A stretch of 64,000 bases of DNA from Nectonema munidae (Eukaryota; Nematomorpha; Nectonematoida; Nectonematidae): contig JAUIRK010001053.1 in the NCBI GenBank assembly GCA_030549495.1, positions 374,001 to 438,000 of the forward strand, in the 5' to 3' direction. Of the stretch, positions 32,730-46,400 are shown one piece after another. The position numbers were made by a program, and so were the translations under genes. The notes beneath the pieces are model-generated. The model did not search any database. It had not been told where the DNA came from and worked only from the letters and a program-made list of their open reading frames with translations. Each line of letters starts with the position of its first letter. Position 1 is the stretch's first letter.

Positions 32730-33700
32730 AATATACCCTTATGTAAGCGGAAAAAAACAAACTCTTCTTCTTTCTGACTTTTAAATAAGCAATAAAATGA
32801 AAAGCAAGTTCGACACTTTTATAAATTTTAATTCCTTAAAGTAACCTGCCTCTTTCTCAATCTTTTTCTATAGGTTTTACATAATTTACCTTTATTTTTC
32901 TAGTTACTTCTCTTTGAATAGCTACATTCATGACCATTCTACTCAGTACCGATTGAAAAGCCATTTTTCAATATTAATTCTAGATCTTACTTCCCTAAAA
33001 TTATTCTTAACATATATAAACTAATAAATCACCCCCTAACTTTTATGGATTTTTCAAATTAATCTAAATACAAAAAAACCGTATTCCTAGCAATACTCAT
33101 TCTTTCCCATCTACTATTTATTTCTTCTTAAGCATTTATTGTTAAATTTTTGTGCTTTTTACTTCTTTACTTCATGATTTTCTTTTCTATTTTCTTAGCA
33201 TTCTCCCTGCTTTTCCCAATATTTTTTTGTATACTTTTCTTTTCTTTCTTTCTTTCTATTCTTACTTTGATCAATAATTTTGTCTTCTTCATATACATTT
33301 CTCATTACTATCACCATTATTAATTTTAACCATTAATATTTTTACTTATGTTATGCTAATTAATCTTATCCTTTCCTTTTTACCTTATGGTGTTGCTAAC
33401 ATGTCCGTGGAGCTCGACTTTTTTTTGTATTTTACTGCTCCTAAATGAAAAGGCTTCGTTAAATGTCCTTTGTTTCCAAATCCATACTGTAAGACTTGCT
33501 TTACATACAAATATGTCCGACTTTTTATTTGGACTGTGGGGTATTTCTTGGACCAATGCACTTCCTGAAGTTAACCTGATTGCATTAGACTAAACGACAA
33601 GAAATTCTATTTTGAGTAAATGGGAAAACGAACAGGGGTCCTTTAAAATGAAATCCTAGAAGTCTAACCACAATCCAACCAACCCCCTAAATGCGAAAAC
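32730..33700. other. AT-rich, pyrimidine-rich stretch upstream of the Gα gene
   Basis: Long T/C-rich tracts are present and no supported gene. A slightly GC-richer patch at 33,385-33,590 has no recognisable product. Confidence 0.3.
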
Positions 33701-33704
33701 TAAG

Positions 33705-34135
33705 TTCAGAAAGGAAACTAGCATGATTGATTTGGTAAAAAAACAATATATTTCATGTAAAATTAACGACAATATTTTTAGATATAATTTTTAGACGTCA
33801 ACAGTAAAATTTGATCGACAATGTCAGATATTTTCAATTTTCTTGATGCGAAATGTCCAGAAATAAAACTAGCGTGCTCGATTTGGTATAAAAACATTAC
33901 TACTGAGCTAGAAATTTCTTATAAAATTTAATATATTTTATGAGAGAGTTTTACGTTGATTGATAGAATTGAAAGACAGTTTTACATAAACATCAAAGTT
34001 GATTCTGACAGATATTTTAGCCTAATTCCAAAATCTGAATCAGAAATTAAACTAGAATAGTTGATTTGGTATAAAAACATATATTTCATGTAAAATTAAA
34101 GAGAATATATAGTTTTCTGACGTGAACCGCTAATT
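33705..34135 (+). repeat. Tandem-type repeat array 5' of Gα exon 1 (three units)
   Basis: Three units start near 33,710, 33,860 and 34,042. Each contains ACTAGCRTGNTNGATTTGGTA, then TATAAAAACAT, then in two of them ATATTTCATGTAAAATTAA. Two more units lie in intron 1 at 35,649-35,860. Spacing is 150-180 bp. Confidence 0.6.
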
Positions 34136-34428
34136 CGATTCACACTTATATTTATTTTCAAATCTTAAATGCAAAATATAGATTGGTTGCCCATTAAATT
34201 CGTGCATAAAGTAAACAGAGAAAGAGTAAAGAATTTATTGGAATTTCTTTATTTTTGATATAATCTACTAATTGTGTAAAGTTATATATGATATTATATG
34301 ATATATAAAGTATTGAATAATTTTATTTAATTCTAAAATAATTTTTATTTTTATTTAATATTTTTTTTCTTCCTAAATTCCATTCTATAATATTTCGTGC
34401 TACTAATTTAAATTTGAAAAGGTTTACA
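34136..34428 (+). promoter_or_regulatory. Putative 5' UTR/promoter stretch of the Gα gene
   Basis: This is the sequence immediately upstream of the Gα ATG. It is A+T-rich with several TATAT strings, and no single TATA/initiator pair stands out. A 5' UTR exon further upstream cannot be excluded. Confidence 0.25.
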
Positions 34429-37400
34429 ATGGGATGTGCTCTATCTTCAGAAGAAGAAAAAAGTGCTATAAATAAATCTAAAGAAATAGATAAAATTCTC
34501 AAACTTCAGAAAATAAAAATGGGTAGAGAAATAAAGTTACTTCTTTTAGGTATTTATTTTACTTCTAAATCTTTACTTGCCCATTGAAATTTGAATCGTA
34601 ACTTAGTTGATTTCCTCAATATTTAATATATATATTTTTAAATTAAAAATACATGTTATTTGAAAAAAAACCTAATAAGTCTTCATAAAGCAAAATAAAA
34701 ATGCTAATACAATTAAATAGAAAAAATAATACTCAATAAACGGTTTTATAAAAACAATTATAAAAATTAATTCACAGAATTGGCATCTCTACCTCGGTGT
34801 TTTTGAGATCTTACCTGAGTTAAACGCTTTGATATGTTATAAATTTTAGATTTTTATACATCTCTTTCTAATCATGCTATGACTAAAATAATTGCATATT
34901 TTATTCTTTATATATATCTCTACTGTTATAGTCATTCATTTTTATAGTATATTTAAATTATGTGTACAATTAGGGCCTTTTTGAGGCCCACTAACCATAT
35001 ATATTGTCCAGATAGCGACCCAATTCTCCTAACAAGAAGCATGTCCCTAATTAGTCTTGATACCTAAAAATTTATCTAAACTAATATTTTCAGCGATAAA
35101 TATTGCTATCATATCCTTTATGAATAATAAATAATTCCATATTAAAATAAGTTTATATTTAATTTTAACTTATTAATTACTACAATATTTGCTAATCTAT
35201 TTAATTTTTGAAAGCTAGCTACGTCTCTGAGGGCAAGACCCGCGTTTACGACACCCGCTTTCGTATGCAAACATAGGCTACTTGCAGAAAATATCTTAGT
35301 GTGCGGGTTGCGGAGGCATGGTATCGACAACACTATGTAACAAACTCTTGCTTGTTTTTTATTTAATTTTATAGTGCTTAATTCGAAAATATTTATTATT
35401 TTGTTATAACACCGAAATTTAAAAAGTTATATTTGATGAACAAAAATGTTTGTGGATCTTGGCGTCCTTGCTAACTTTTATCTTTTCTTACAAATGTATT
35501 CTTTTATCATAAGAGCGTCCCTATTTGCCTGGTATCCTAATACAAAAAATAATACAGCTTTAAGACTATTCACCCGTCTATAAAAAGTATACAGTGAATA
35601 ATTATGGCAGAAACAAACCATAATATTGAATTGCAAAAATTTAGTACAGAAATGAAGTCAGCATGATTGATTTAGTATAAAAATATATGTTTTATTTAAA
35701 ATTTGAATAATTTTCCTGGATACAATTTTACTGTCACTTTCAAAAAAAATTTTACACCCAAATTATAAAAATTGAGCCCTGAAATGAAATCAGCATTGTC
35801 GATTTGGTATAAAAAATTAATTTTACTAAAAATTTAAATAAATGTTTTCATAAGCAATTTTATCATCAATCAAAATTGAATTGGCATTTGCTACAAAATT
35901 TCCATGTTTATTCGAAAAATATCCATGCATATAAGTTTTATGTGTTCCAAATATGATTATAAAAGTTCAAGAGTGTATCTAATATAAACACTAAGTTATA
36001 AGTTATTGACATTATAATATAAACATTTTGTTGAATTGATTTTGATTAACAGTTTTTGACATGAGAAAGTTATTCAACTATCGTGAAAATAGCATCAAGA
36101 GATGCAGCTAACAATAATTTTAGAAAAAGTCATAAAGTTTGAAGGCATATAATTCAGCCAATTTTGTACAATGGAAGTTTAACGCCCCCACCCCTCAACT
36201 CATAGCGACAAAATATTTTTACGCCGGACTAATAGTAGGAGTAACATTGTAATTTTTTTACTCTGAAATAGGAGTAAGAATAATTCAAAAATGACCATTA
36301 TTCCCCAGCCCCTGTTCTCAGAGATGCGTATGGTGTATGCTGGGTAGGATTAAAGACTCATATGTGAGATCACAGGTTATTAGAAGTGTATAAATGGAGG
36401 GTGAGGTCGTGGAGATGATGATATTGTGTGTGTATGAAAGTCAATGTGGATGAGAAACAACTGTGTTGAAGAGATAGAGTTGGAATTGGATTTGGCGAGT
36501 TGGAATTGAAATAAGTCTAGATTATTCTATAAAAATGCTAATACTGCTATTTTCAAATTTGCTTAATTTTAAATTTGTATTTTTTCAAACAATTATGGGG
36601 AGAAAAATTTTAAATTCTTTCTTATATGTGCGCTGAATGTGATTGGAAGCTTGATCAAATATTCCCATTCCTAAGCTGACTTGAGCTGCTTTGGAACGAG
36701 GGCGTTTGATGTATTGGTTACCGACGGATTTAGAATTCTTCCGTGTCGGGAATCCTGTGAATGTTCTTTAAGCGAATTATGGCAAGTCTTTTGCTTTCTC
36801 CGATGCAGGTGTTGTTGCATAAGAGGGATGTGATTCTGTAGATGATGTCTTTGTCTTGGCACTTGTTGTGGGAAATGTTATGGTGTGTCAATCGTTTGAA
36901 CAGAAATTTTTTGAATTCATTTGTTCAACAAAAATTTCTTTCAATATAAAATCATCATTCTGTTCTTCATCTCTTTCTAGTTAGTTCACGGTCACCTCCT
37001 CCCCCAGAAGATAGACCAGTCACAACAATATCAGCATTGACAATATTTTCATCATTTCAAACATATTCAAGAGGTTTTCGTAGATAAGCAAAATTATTAT
37101 TATTGTGCAAGAAAGAAAACAGATATAAAAGATAAGGGAAAAATTAAAAAGAGAAATTCTAAAAAAAATGTTCTTTATTGTGCCTCATACATGATGACTA
37201 TATTTCCAATGATCATCTAAAAACAGATTTTCTTTCAATTACATGTGTATTTTAAATTTCTAGGATGACAGTTGCATAAGGAATCAGTTCAACCACAATT
37301 TGGCTTCTCGAGGCCTAATTGACCGACTCCCAAAGAAGCTTGTATATATGTGTTATTTATGCACTTCTCCAATATATTGGTTTTCCTAGTCTCTCATTTT

Positions 37401-40400
37401 TTTAAGTTGTCGGAATCGCATCCAAGGGAAGAATTAACGCCCATAGCTGGACAGATGGTAAGAATAGTCATGATCTGAAATGAAGCCAAGTCATCTGTAT
37501 CGAGACTCCGCGCTCTTACCACTAAGCCATCTGCCAAATAAATCGATAATTTGTCCTAATTTCAGCAAAATGTACACTGTGAAACTGATTAATAACCCTA
37601 ACCCTTTCGTGACCAGTGTATCACGTATATGATACATAAACAAGTTTACCTTCGTCTGCTTTTTCAAATAGTTTTGTATTTGAATCTTCTGCTTTTTAAT
37701 AAATATCGTCTTCTTTTTCTGGTAATGAAAGGCTCAATAAGATTATGTTTTAATGATATATATTTTGAAATATTAAATTGAAAATTTTCATTTTAAATTA
37801 ATATTTAATTTAAGACTCTCCTTTATCAGTCAATGTGTAATAATGGATGTGCATTCGAAAGAATACCCATTTAAGGCCAAGCAAAGCAGACGATATCTAA
37901 AAAACGCAGACGATTTATATTCAAAGTCATTGAAAAAAGCAGACGAAGATGAAATTACTTATGTTCCAAAATAGGAACATTGGGCGTAAATGGGACAGAC
38001 GATATTTATTAAAAAGCAGAAGATTCATATGCAAAACTATTTGAAAAAGCAGACAAAGGTAAAATTGTTTATGTATCATATATGATACACTGGTCACGAA
38101 AGGGTTATAACCTTATCAGGATTTCTGCTCTGTTGATCTTATAATTTAAACTCTTAAATGTTTCTTTTCATTTCCTCCCGCACCACCCTACAATTAACGC
38201 CTTCGTCACAAGGCAATATTATTTATGTAATTTATATAAAAAATCAATATATAAAATGTCCCCTTTGAGTAGATAGCATAAATGGAAGCAGAGCTTTTTC
38301 AATTTTCATAAACTTCAAGTCATTTTGCATCCTTAGTTTCATACACAAGTTTGCCAATTTTAATTGAACAAATAATAATCTATAAAGCAAAATCGTTTAA
38401 ATTAATATCATCTCTTCAAAATACACAACGTTGCTCAATATTCATATCAAGATGCAATAGAATGCCCCTTTAGAATACATGCTGCATCTGCCCAACCTTG
38501 GTTACAAGCCATCAAGCATTTGATTCTGATAGAGTTTGGAGTTAGCAAAATTAAGGAGTTTCTCACTTAATCTTAACTGCTCTACTTTTAAATCAATGTT
38601 TTATTCCTTAATTTTTTTGAAACCGCTCTAAAAACTCAAATTTAGGCTCTTGTCTACTCAAACTAAAATTAGAACAAAGATAGGTGCACTTGTAAGTTTA
38701 AGGTAAATAAAAAAAATGAGAGTTTTTTTTCCACTATTTGATTATTATTATATTCTCATTAATTCTTTATTTAAAAATTGAATGACCTTTAAAAGCTAGC
38801 TTGAGATGAATTTTTTAGGTGTTTATTGAAGTGTCTCGGTCAAACTGAATTATAAAAATAAGTGTTCCGATTATGAATTTGTTGTAAATTGGAAAGTTAA
38901 AACAATATAAACCAGTGCTTTTGAACCGGGGTCCAAGAAATATTTATAAGGGTTTACAGTTAAAAAGTAAAAAAATGGAGATCCACATTGATATTTTGGT
39001 ATTCGATGGGCAATTCCACTTCAGAAAGGTTGTTTTTACTGAAAATACAAATTTTTACTGTGATTTAAACCTGTCTATATCGATTCCTATAAAACATCCC
39101 GATTCCGTATAATTGTAAAGAGAAGAATCTTTATGAAACGTTTAAAATTGCTTATTTTCAATGGGTGCCTTTATAAACAGTTTTTAATATATGAATGTTA
39201 TTACTGAGGATAAAATTTCCTCTTGTCTAATAGCAGTTATCAGCACCTCCAAAAAACAAGAGAAATGCGGTCCATGAGAAAAAAAAGGTTGAAAACCAGT
39301 GATATAAACCATGCTAAATTTTTTTACCACCTTTCTGATTACTACCATTTTTCTATGCATATGATTTTAAGCAATGTTTCACTATGTTATTTAAATAAAT
39401 TAAAGTATTTGATGTTTTATATGAGTTATATATTGAGTACCTTCATCGAAAGTTTTTGACAGCTAAAATCAATAAAAAATTTCTGCCTTTTCCCTTGAAA
39501 AATTTCAACCAGTATTTTAATGAATATTCACTTTTGCAAACACTTGGTAAGTTGTGAGTAAAGATGACAAGTACTTCGTAAATCAAATGATATAGTGCAT
39601 CAGAACTAGTGAATACAATTGTATGCAACACTCAAATTTTTGTTAGTCGCCAAAAATGTGCAATATAGCAATTGTTGAATGCCCGAAGCAAAACACTTCG
39701 CCGATTTTTTCTTCTCACTTAAACAAAAATCTTTTGATCTACCTCTTCTCCTGCATTAGAATTTTTAAATGAAAAATGATACGAATAACTAACATTTTTT
39801 ATCGTAAAAAATCAAAAAAAATTATGAAACTATAAAGGATGTATAAAAAATAATTAGATATAATTTTATATATTCTTCAAGTAGATGAAGAATGTTGTTT
39901 GGGTTGCAAAAACACATTGAAAATATGAATTTAAAGTTTCATTAAATTTTAAATAGTTTTAGGTCTTGCACAAACCAAGTTAATCATTTTATATTTTTAT
40001 GATAGATGGCGTTAAAATTTTATTCAAATGTTAGTTTATAGCAAATTTAGATGAGGGTTTACTTTCTTTTTCTTTGATTAGGAAATTTCTTTCTATCATT
40101 TTCAAACACCGTTCCAAATCTTTTACCGAAGATGTTCTTTTTAAAAGATTTTATACTTTTAACAATTTTTTGTTTTTTTATAACGATCGACTTCTTCACT
40201 GAAAAGAGATATTGGTATGAAATTCTCAGTTAAATACCAAAGATTCTTTATAAAATCTTTTTAGCAGAAGCTATTTTTGAGTTTTTTTCTCTTAAGAATG
40301 AATTGATAAAATTTAAATCATTAACAACTTTATGTTCAGGAATGTTTGCAGTAAACCACCATAGCAAATTATTAAAAACACAAAAATTTGTGAAATGCGT

Positions 40401-43400
40401 TATTTTTTCCATTTTTTTCTATTGCTAAAATTTTTTAGGCATCTCTCGAAATATTTTTTTCAGCATGACAATTTTCAAACAATAAATAATAATTATAACC
40501 ATCCATCTGGCTCTATTAACTTAGCCTGGTGTTCTAATTTTAGTAAATTAGTAATTTTAGTTTCTGATCGAACGTACTTTTTTTTTTAGCATTTTTTTTT
40601 TAAATAAATTTTAGTTTTAGCGTCTTCACCTTATTAGAAAGTATACTTTGTTATCTCACTTAAAGATAACTTTTTGAATTCTTTTCTGAATTTAATAAAA
40701 AAAACTCATACTCTGGCCCAGATATCGTATATATTTTCAAGTCTTCTAGTAAATTCATCGAAAAACTTGATTTCAATGCTTCTCCTCCTTCGTTTTTTGC
40801 ACAAGGATTGATCAAAGGCATGCCAAATATTTTAACCATGGTATTATTTGAAACAATAAAAAGCATTTTCCCTTCATAGTGGAATTTGCTTTTTAATGCA
40901 GGTTACAAACAACTCTCCACCCCAATGTGGATTTGTTAAGTTTGATCGTGTCCATCACTTCTTCATTTTGCCTGCCATTTTTTCTATAACTTAAACTTTA
41001 TATTTATAAGCCTGAGTAGGATGAATATTTATTTTGTTTGCATCGCCCTCACACGCTTCTAATATTAATGATTGAAAGATAGCAGAAAATGGTGTGGGTG
41101 AAACATTGTTTCTAGATAATGTTGAAACTATTCTTTCATTCTTTAATATATCATGGGGTAAAAATATATTAGTTCCAATTTTCCTACATCTTTTATGAGA
41201 TCTTTTGTACACAACTTGTGTATTTTCATCGAAACTTCCTTCGAACTATTTTCCATCTTTTGCTTCAATTTTTACCTACATTTATTTTCAAAACATGCAT
41301 TTTTTGTTCGACTCTTTTTTCTTTTATTAAAAAACTTCGAATATCAGTACTTCCACATGAAGCCTCTTTTCTGTCTTCCATCAATTTTTTCAAAATCAGT
41401 TTTCCTAAACTTTTTCAAAACATCCCATGGCCAAAAGCATCGGTTTTTTCCAATTTTTTTTGGTAAAATGATGCTTTTTGGAATTTATTTTTTTTTCATT
41501 TTAGCATATTCAGATGAAAAATGCAACACTTTTTGGTAAATTTTGTTTTCAGCTATTGTAGGTATGTTTTCTTTTTGATAGTGCTTTTTTTATATCTCTT
41601 AACAACCATTTTTGAACTAAGCACATGAATCTTTTATTGTTTCAAAGAATCTTGATTTTTTTAAACTTATTCATATGACTTAAGTAGCATAATAAAACTA
41701 AAGTGAAATTTCCAAACACCTTTTTTTAGACCAATACACAACGCCAAAAAAAAGTAAGAAAAAATTCAAAAATGTTGAGGCAACAGATGCACAATGGGAG
41801 GGGGGGGATTTTATCGCATACTTCTATCCATAATGGTTCTGAAAGGTGGAATAAATCAAATTTCAAAAAATTTCAATTTGAAAATTTACATATCAAATTT
41901 TTGTATCCAAAATATTGCTTGAAAAATCAGTTTTGACTTTTTAAAAAATTTCTTTTAGATATTTTAAATGTTGCTATATTATATAATGTCGAGGTGTATA
42001 CACGGTTCTTTCTATTTCAAAATTTAGTTCTATCTACGTCTCTATAAAAAATAACTCACCAGTTATATTAAAGAGAGAGAGAGCAGTTTGAGATATATTT
42101 ACTTTTTTCAAAGGTAAACACCTAACTCAATAGATATAAGCGTTCTGAAGCAAAATAAGCTTTAGCTAGCTGTGTAAATGGCTAAACTATAAAAATACTT
42201 TATTTCAAATACAATTTACCTCTATAAAGTATAGCAATTGTTTCTGATAAACATATATATATTCTTGATTGAATACTGAATGTGCTAACTAAGTCTGATT
42301 TTTCAAAACTGAAAGAATTTTTTAAAGCAGCAAAGATCGGAAATGGAATCGTTTTATTTTTGGAGAATGTGAATCTTACAAATTTTGGTATTATTCGTCC
42401 CATCACAACTATTTTAATTCAGACTGTATTTTGGTAAGGCTAAAGATAATTTTTATCAAGCTTTTGTAACATATGATAAAAACAGCGAATTAGATCTATA
42501 AATTAAAGGGCATTGCAAATAGAACCTGCATAGGAATAATTTTTGGAATCGATAAAGCACAAATTTGTTTATATACAGTAAAATTTGAGAAAACATCACC
42601 TTGATCTCGTGCATATATTTGAATTTTCATTTTTTTTTTAGAAAATTGCAAAAACCAAACTAATTATTGTGGTATGCAATGAATGTCATTTTAAGTTTTT
42701 TTTATAGAATTCAATGTATATATATGGTGATAAAAAGACATTCTTAAAATTATCCGTAATCTTTCAGTATATTATTCTGTCATGTAATGAATAAGGATTG
42801 ATTAATTGCTATAAAAAATATATTATGATAATTTCATCTCACCCTTCTAATGATCTTCCTTTGAAGTTAGTATAGAATATAGGTTTTTCTTTGTATACAG
42901 CAATCCCTTGTGTTTCGCTATAGTTACTACGTTCCAAACTGAGTCGCCATATATGAGCATCTGGTATGTGGAAACTTGTATTTGTAGTTTGAACAGCGGT
43001 TCGCTCCACTTATCCATTCGTGTATATCGAATGAAAGCATATCGAATACATATGTAAAAAGAATGACATCAATATATTTTACAAGTTTATATTCAGTAAT
43101 TAAAATGTATTTAAAAGTTTTTATTAGTAATAGACAGGCGTGTCGTAAACTTTTTACGTCATCAGAGAATTTGTCCTAAAGACCTCTTCGCTTTTTACGG
43201 GCCTAAACTTACATGGCTCCTTTAAGCGTTTTGAAATTGTATTGTTAGAATCAAGTTAAAGACATTTTGTACCTATTTTGGTCATTAACCAGAATTACAA
43301 ATTTGTTACGAAATGTCTCTTGTACCAAACGTCTTAGGTACAAAATGTCCTGCACTGCCTCGAATCATATGAGCATCCCATTCGTAGGGCATTTTTTGCC

Positions 43401-46400
43401 ATTCTTTAGCTGAGTTAACTAATGTGCGCTGTCTTTTCAACCAGAATTCATCATTTTCTTCCTCTGCTATTTCATTCTCTTTTTATCATCTTCTGCAGAA
43501 TTTGTCATTTCTTCTAGATCTTCATTACCTGAAGGATTCAAAGTTGTATCAATAAGCTCCAATAATCTTTTTTTAATTTGTGTCTTCATAAATCTTGTCA
43601 TAAAGTTCTTCTCGCTCTGGCAACTTTATGATTTTTTCACTGCAGATTCATGATTTTAAGAAAGAAAATTGGCGTAATTTTTCCAAGCTAACAAAGTTTT
43701 TTAACTCCAAGTTTCGCAAGATATCGCCTTGATAGGAATAAAGCATTGATGAAACCTTTCTTCAGTTGATGTTTTATGATCCAAGCTTTAGAGTTGTGCA
43801 TCCAATAGACTCTCTACAAACTTTTATTTTTACTTTTAGAACCCTAAAAGTTTGTAATTTATAAATTGGTGCTGCTTTTATCATTTTATCTTTCCTATCA
43901 GGTTTTCTATTTTTGGTTCGCACATAAAACTAAGGTAATCAGTCTTTTTGGCTTTAAATCGAGATGCGTTGGCTTCTTCTTTCATAATGTTGGTAGAAGA
44001 ATCCATTCCAAAAATATATTGGTTTCATCTAAGCTAAACACTTCTGCTTTATATTTGTTATCCTTTACGACAGGGATTTCAATACCAGATCGCCCGCGGG
44101 CTGGATTTCGAATATTTACAGTTCTCGCCGGACCAATAAAAACTCAAGGGTTCAAAAGACGCACAAATCATAATTAAGATCAAAAACTGAATAAATTATT
44201 TGAAAAGGTTTGAAAGAAATTTTTATTACTTATTTTTCTTTTCACATTTTCCAGAAACTTGACATCTTTTCTCCATAATAATTTGATCAACATCATGAGT
44301 TTAATTCATTGCAGCATAAACTCGTGAAATATCATTAATATGATCAGTTGTTAGTCTTGCTCTGGGCTTTCAATTAATTATTTATAATAATCATTGGAAA
44401 ATTTACTTGCAAAGACAATTCGTGTCAAACATACATAGAATTTTTAATTCGGATGAAGTTTTTTTCGAATATTTAGCAATAAGGTATTGATAAAAATCAA
44501 TACATTTGGCTGTGAAAAACTTGTTTTTCATCACAGAGTCTCATTGTTAGTCAATGATTTCTAGCTGAAAATCGAAAGGTGATTTTGATGCATCAACCGT
44601 AAAAGTGGATGTAAAAATGGAAACTCCTTGAATACTTTGTCCAAAATACTTTTAATGCTGCATTGTAAATCTTAATCTGCAGATGGAGCTTCTCCACACA
44701 ACGACACTTTTGAGGTTGGATCGCTTTAAAAACTTTTCAAAGCAACTCTTGTTAGCACAAAATTTTGGTGCTAAATCTGATGACGTTGTTCTTAATTGAC
44801 TCTTTCCATGATTGTTTAAGTTACTTTTTACATTGTTGTAATTATTTATTCAGTGTTTTGGAGTGAGACTGTACAGATATTACTTCCCAAAAATCCATGA
44901 AAAGTTAACTGCGATACAATGTTGGGTTGGGTTGGATACATGCATTCGATACTGCAAGGTCTAGTGTTCAATCCAGTATCACGCCTTTTTTGCTCATAGT
45001 TCGATAAAACCGGTGCAATATCGCTTTGTCAATAAAAACACTCCGATGTACCTTTACCTATGTATCTGAGTAGGACCTCCTACCATAAATTTCTAGACCC
45101 ACTCCTCTGGCGAAGTCCTTGATAAGAAGATTTTTTACCTGAAATAAGGTTGAAAGAGAAAAACTAGTGAAAATTTGCAAACGTATACCCACTTGAAAAA
45201 TGATAAAACTGTTTTGAAAGTAAATTGGGGTTTAAGCCGTTAATATTTTTGACTTTCAACATCTCAGAATTGACAACAAAGCAGAAATGAGAGAAAATAA
45301 TAAAATTAGTTCAGTTGATGTTTATAAAAGAGTATCTCTCAATTACTTTTGTTTTATCCTCATCTTGTATACTTTGGGTGTTATTTCCAGGGAAGAGGAT
45401 TTTCAGAGAGTAAAAAAGTATATTTGTTACTCCATTGCTGATGTTGTACACGCACACAATAAAGTTATTATTTTGAATTGTCAATAGAATTTTTAACATG
45501 TTTACGTGTTTTTTTCATATAATTGAATAACTAAGCTCTTAAATTTTGCTTGATGATTCTTAAGAAAATAACAAAATATTTTTTAGGGCAAAATTTTTTA
45601 TACCGGAGTAAGGATAACATTTTGAACTTTTGTTTAGTTCGCAATGGGAGGAAGGATACTTGTACAATTTCCTTCGGCAGGGTTGGAAAAATGTTCTACA
45701 TCATTCAAAGTTTGTTTAGCACACTTTTAAAAAAAAATTCCATTATACAAACAAAAAAAGATTTTAATCTGAATGAAATGTTGTTGATTTAGTCGGAAAA
45801 AAGTTTTGTTAAAAATTCTTAGTCTATTTTTCAGCTTATATTTCATTTTAAGAAAGGAATTATTTTCATTCACTAAAATCAGTTCCTAAATTGATTATTA
45901 CGATTTAAACTTCTTGAATAAATTAAAAGATGAAATTGCATTCTCATTGACAGCATATTTGAGTTATTTTTCATTAGATTTCTTAAAAGTTAGAAGTACG
46001 AATACTGACTTGCGGTAATCATTTCTTTTAAAACGCGTTTTCTTTGCTTTTGAATTTTGTAATTTCAGATAAAGTCGTTCCTCACTTTTTTAGTCTTAAA
46101 CTCCTTAATTATAAAAATGTTCTTTTTCCAATCTAAACTTCGAACTATTGATTATTATTAATCGTTGAAAGGGGTGATGCATTTGTAAATTTGTAAAGGA
46201 AAGCATAATGCTTTCATATTTTACGGATATTTAAAACGATTTTCTATTATTGCAAACTATTTAGGTGCTGGAGAATCTGGCAAGAGTACTATCGTGAAAC
46301 AAATGAGGTCAAGTTTTTTATTATTCTTCTTGAAATTGTATAACTTAAATAACAGCCGTAGATTCTTTCTTCTAGGCCATAAGTAGGGCAGTTAAATTTT

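Larger units (their letters stand above)
34550..46264 (+). other. Gα intron 1 (11.7 kb)
   Basis: GT-AG intron in phase 1. It contains two array units (35.65-35.86 kb), a tRNA-like segment, a piggyBac-type miniature element, a hAT miniature element, decayed transposases at 40.6-41.2 and 44.2-44.7 kb, a short palindromic insertion and a SINE copy, all listed separately. The remainder is AT-rich, with T-rich tracts at 40.1-41.6 kb. Confidence 0.85.

Noticed and set aside
37449-37535. A functional tRNA gene
   Set aside because: The A box is good, but the B box and a normal anticodon arm are not recognisable.
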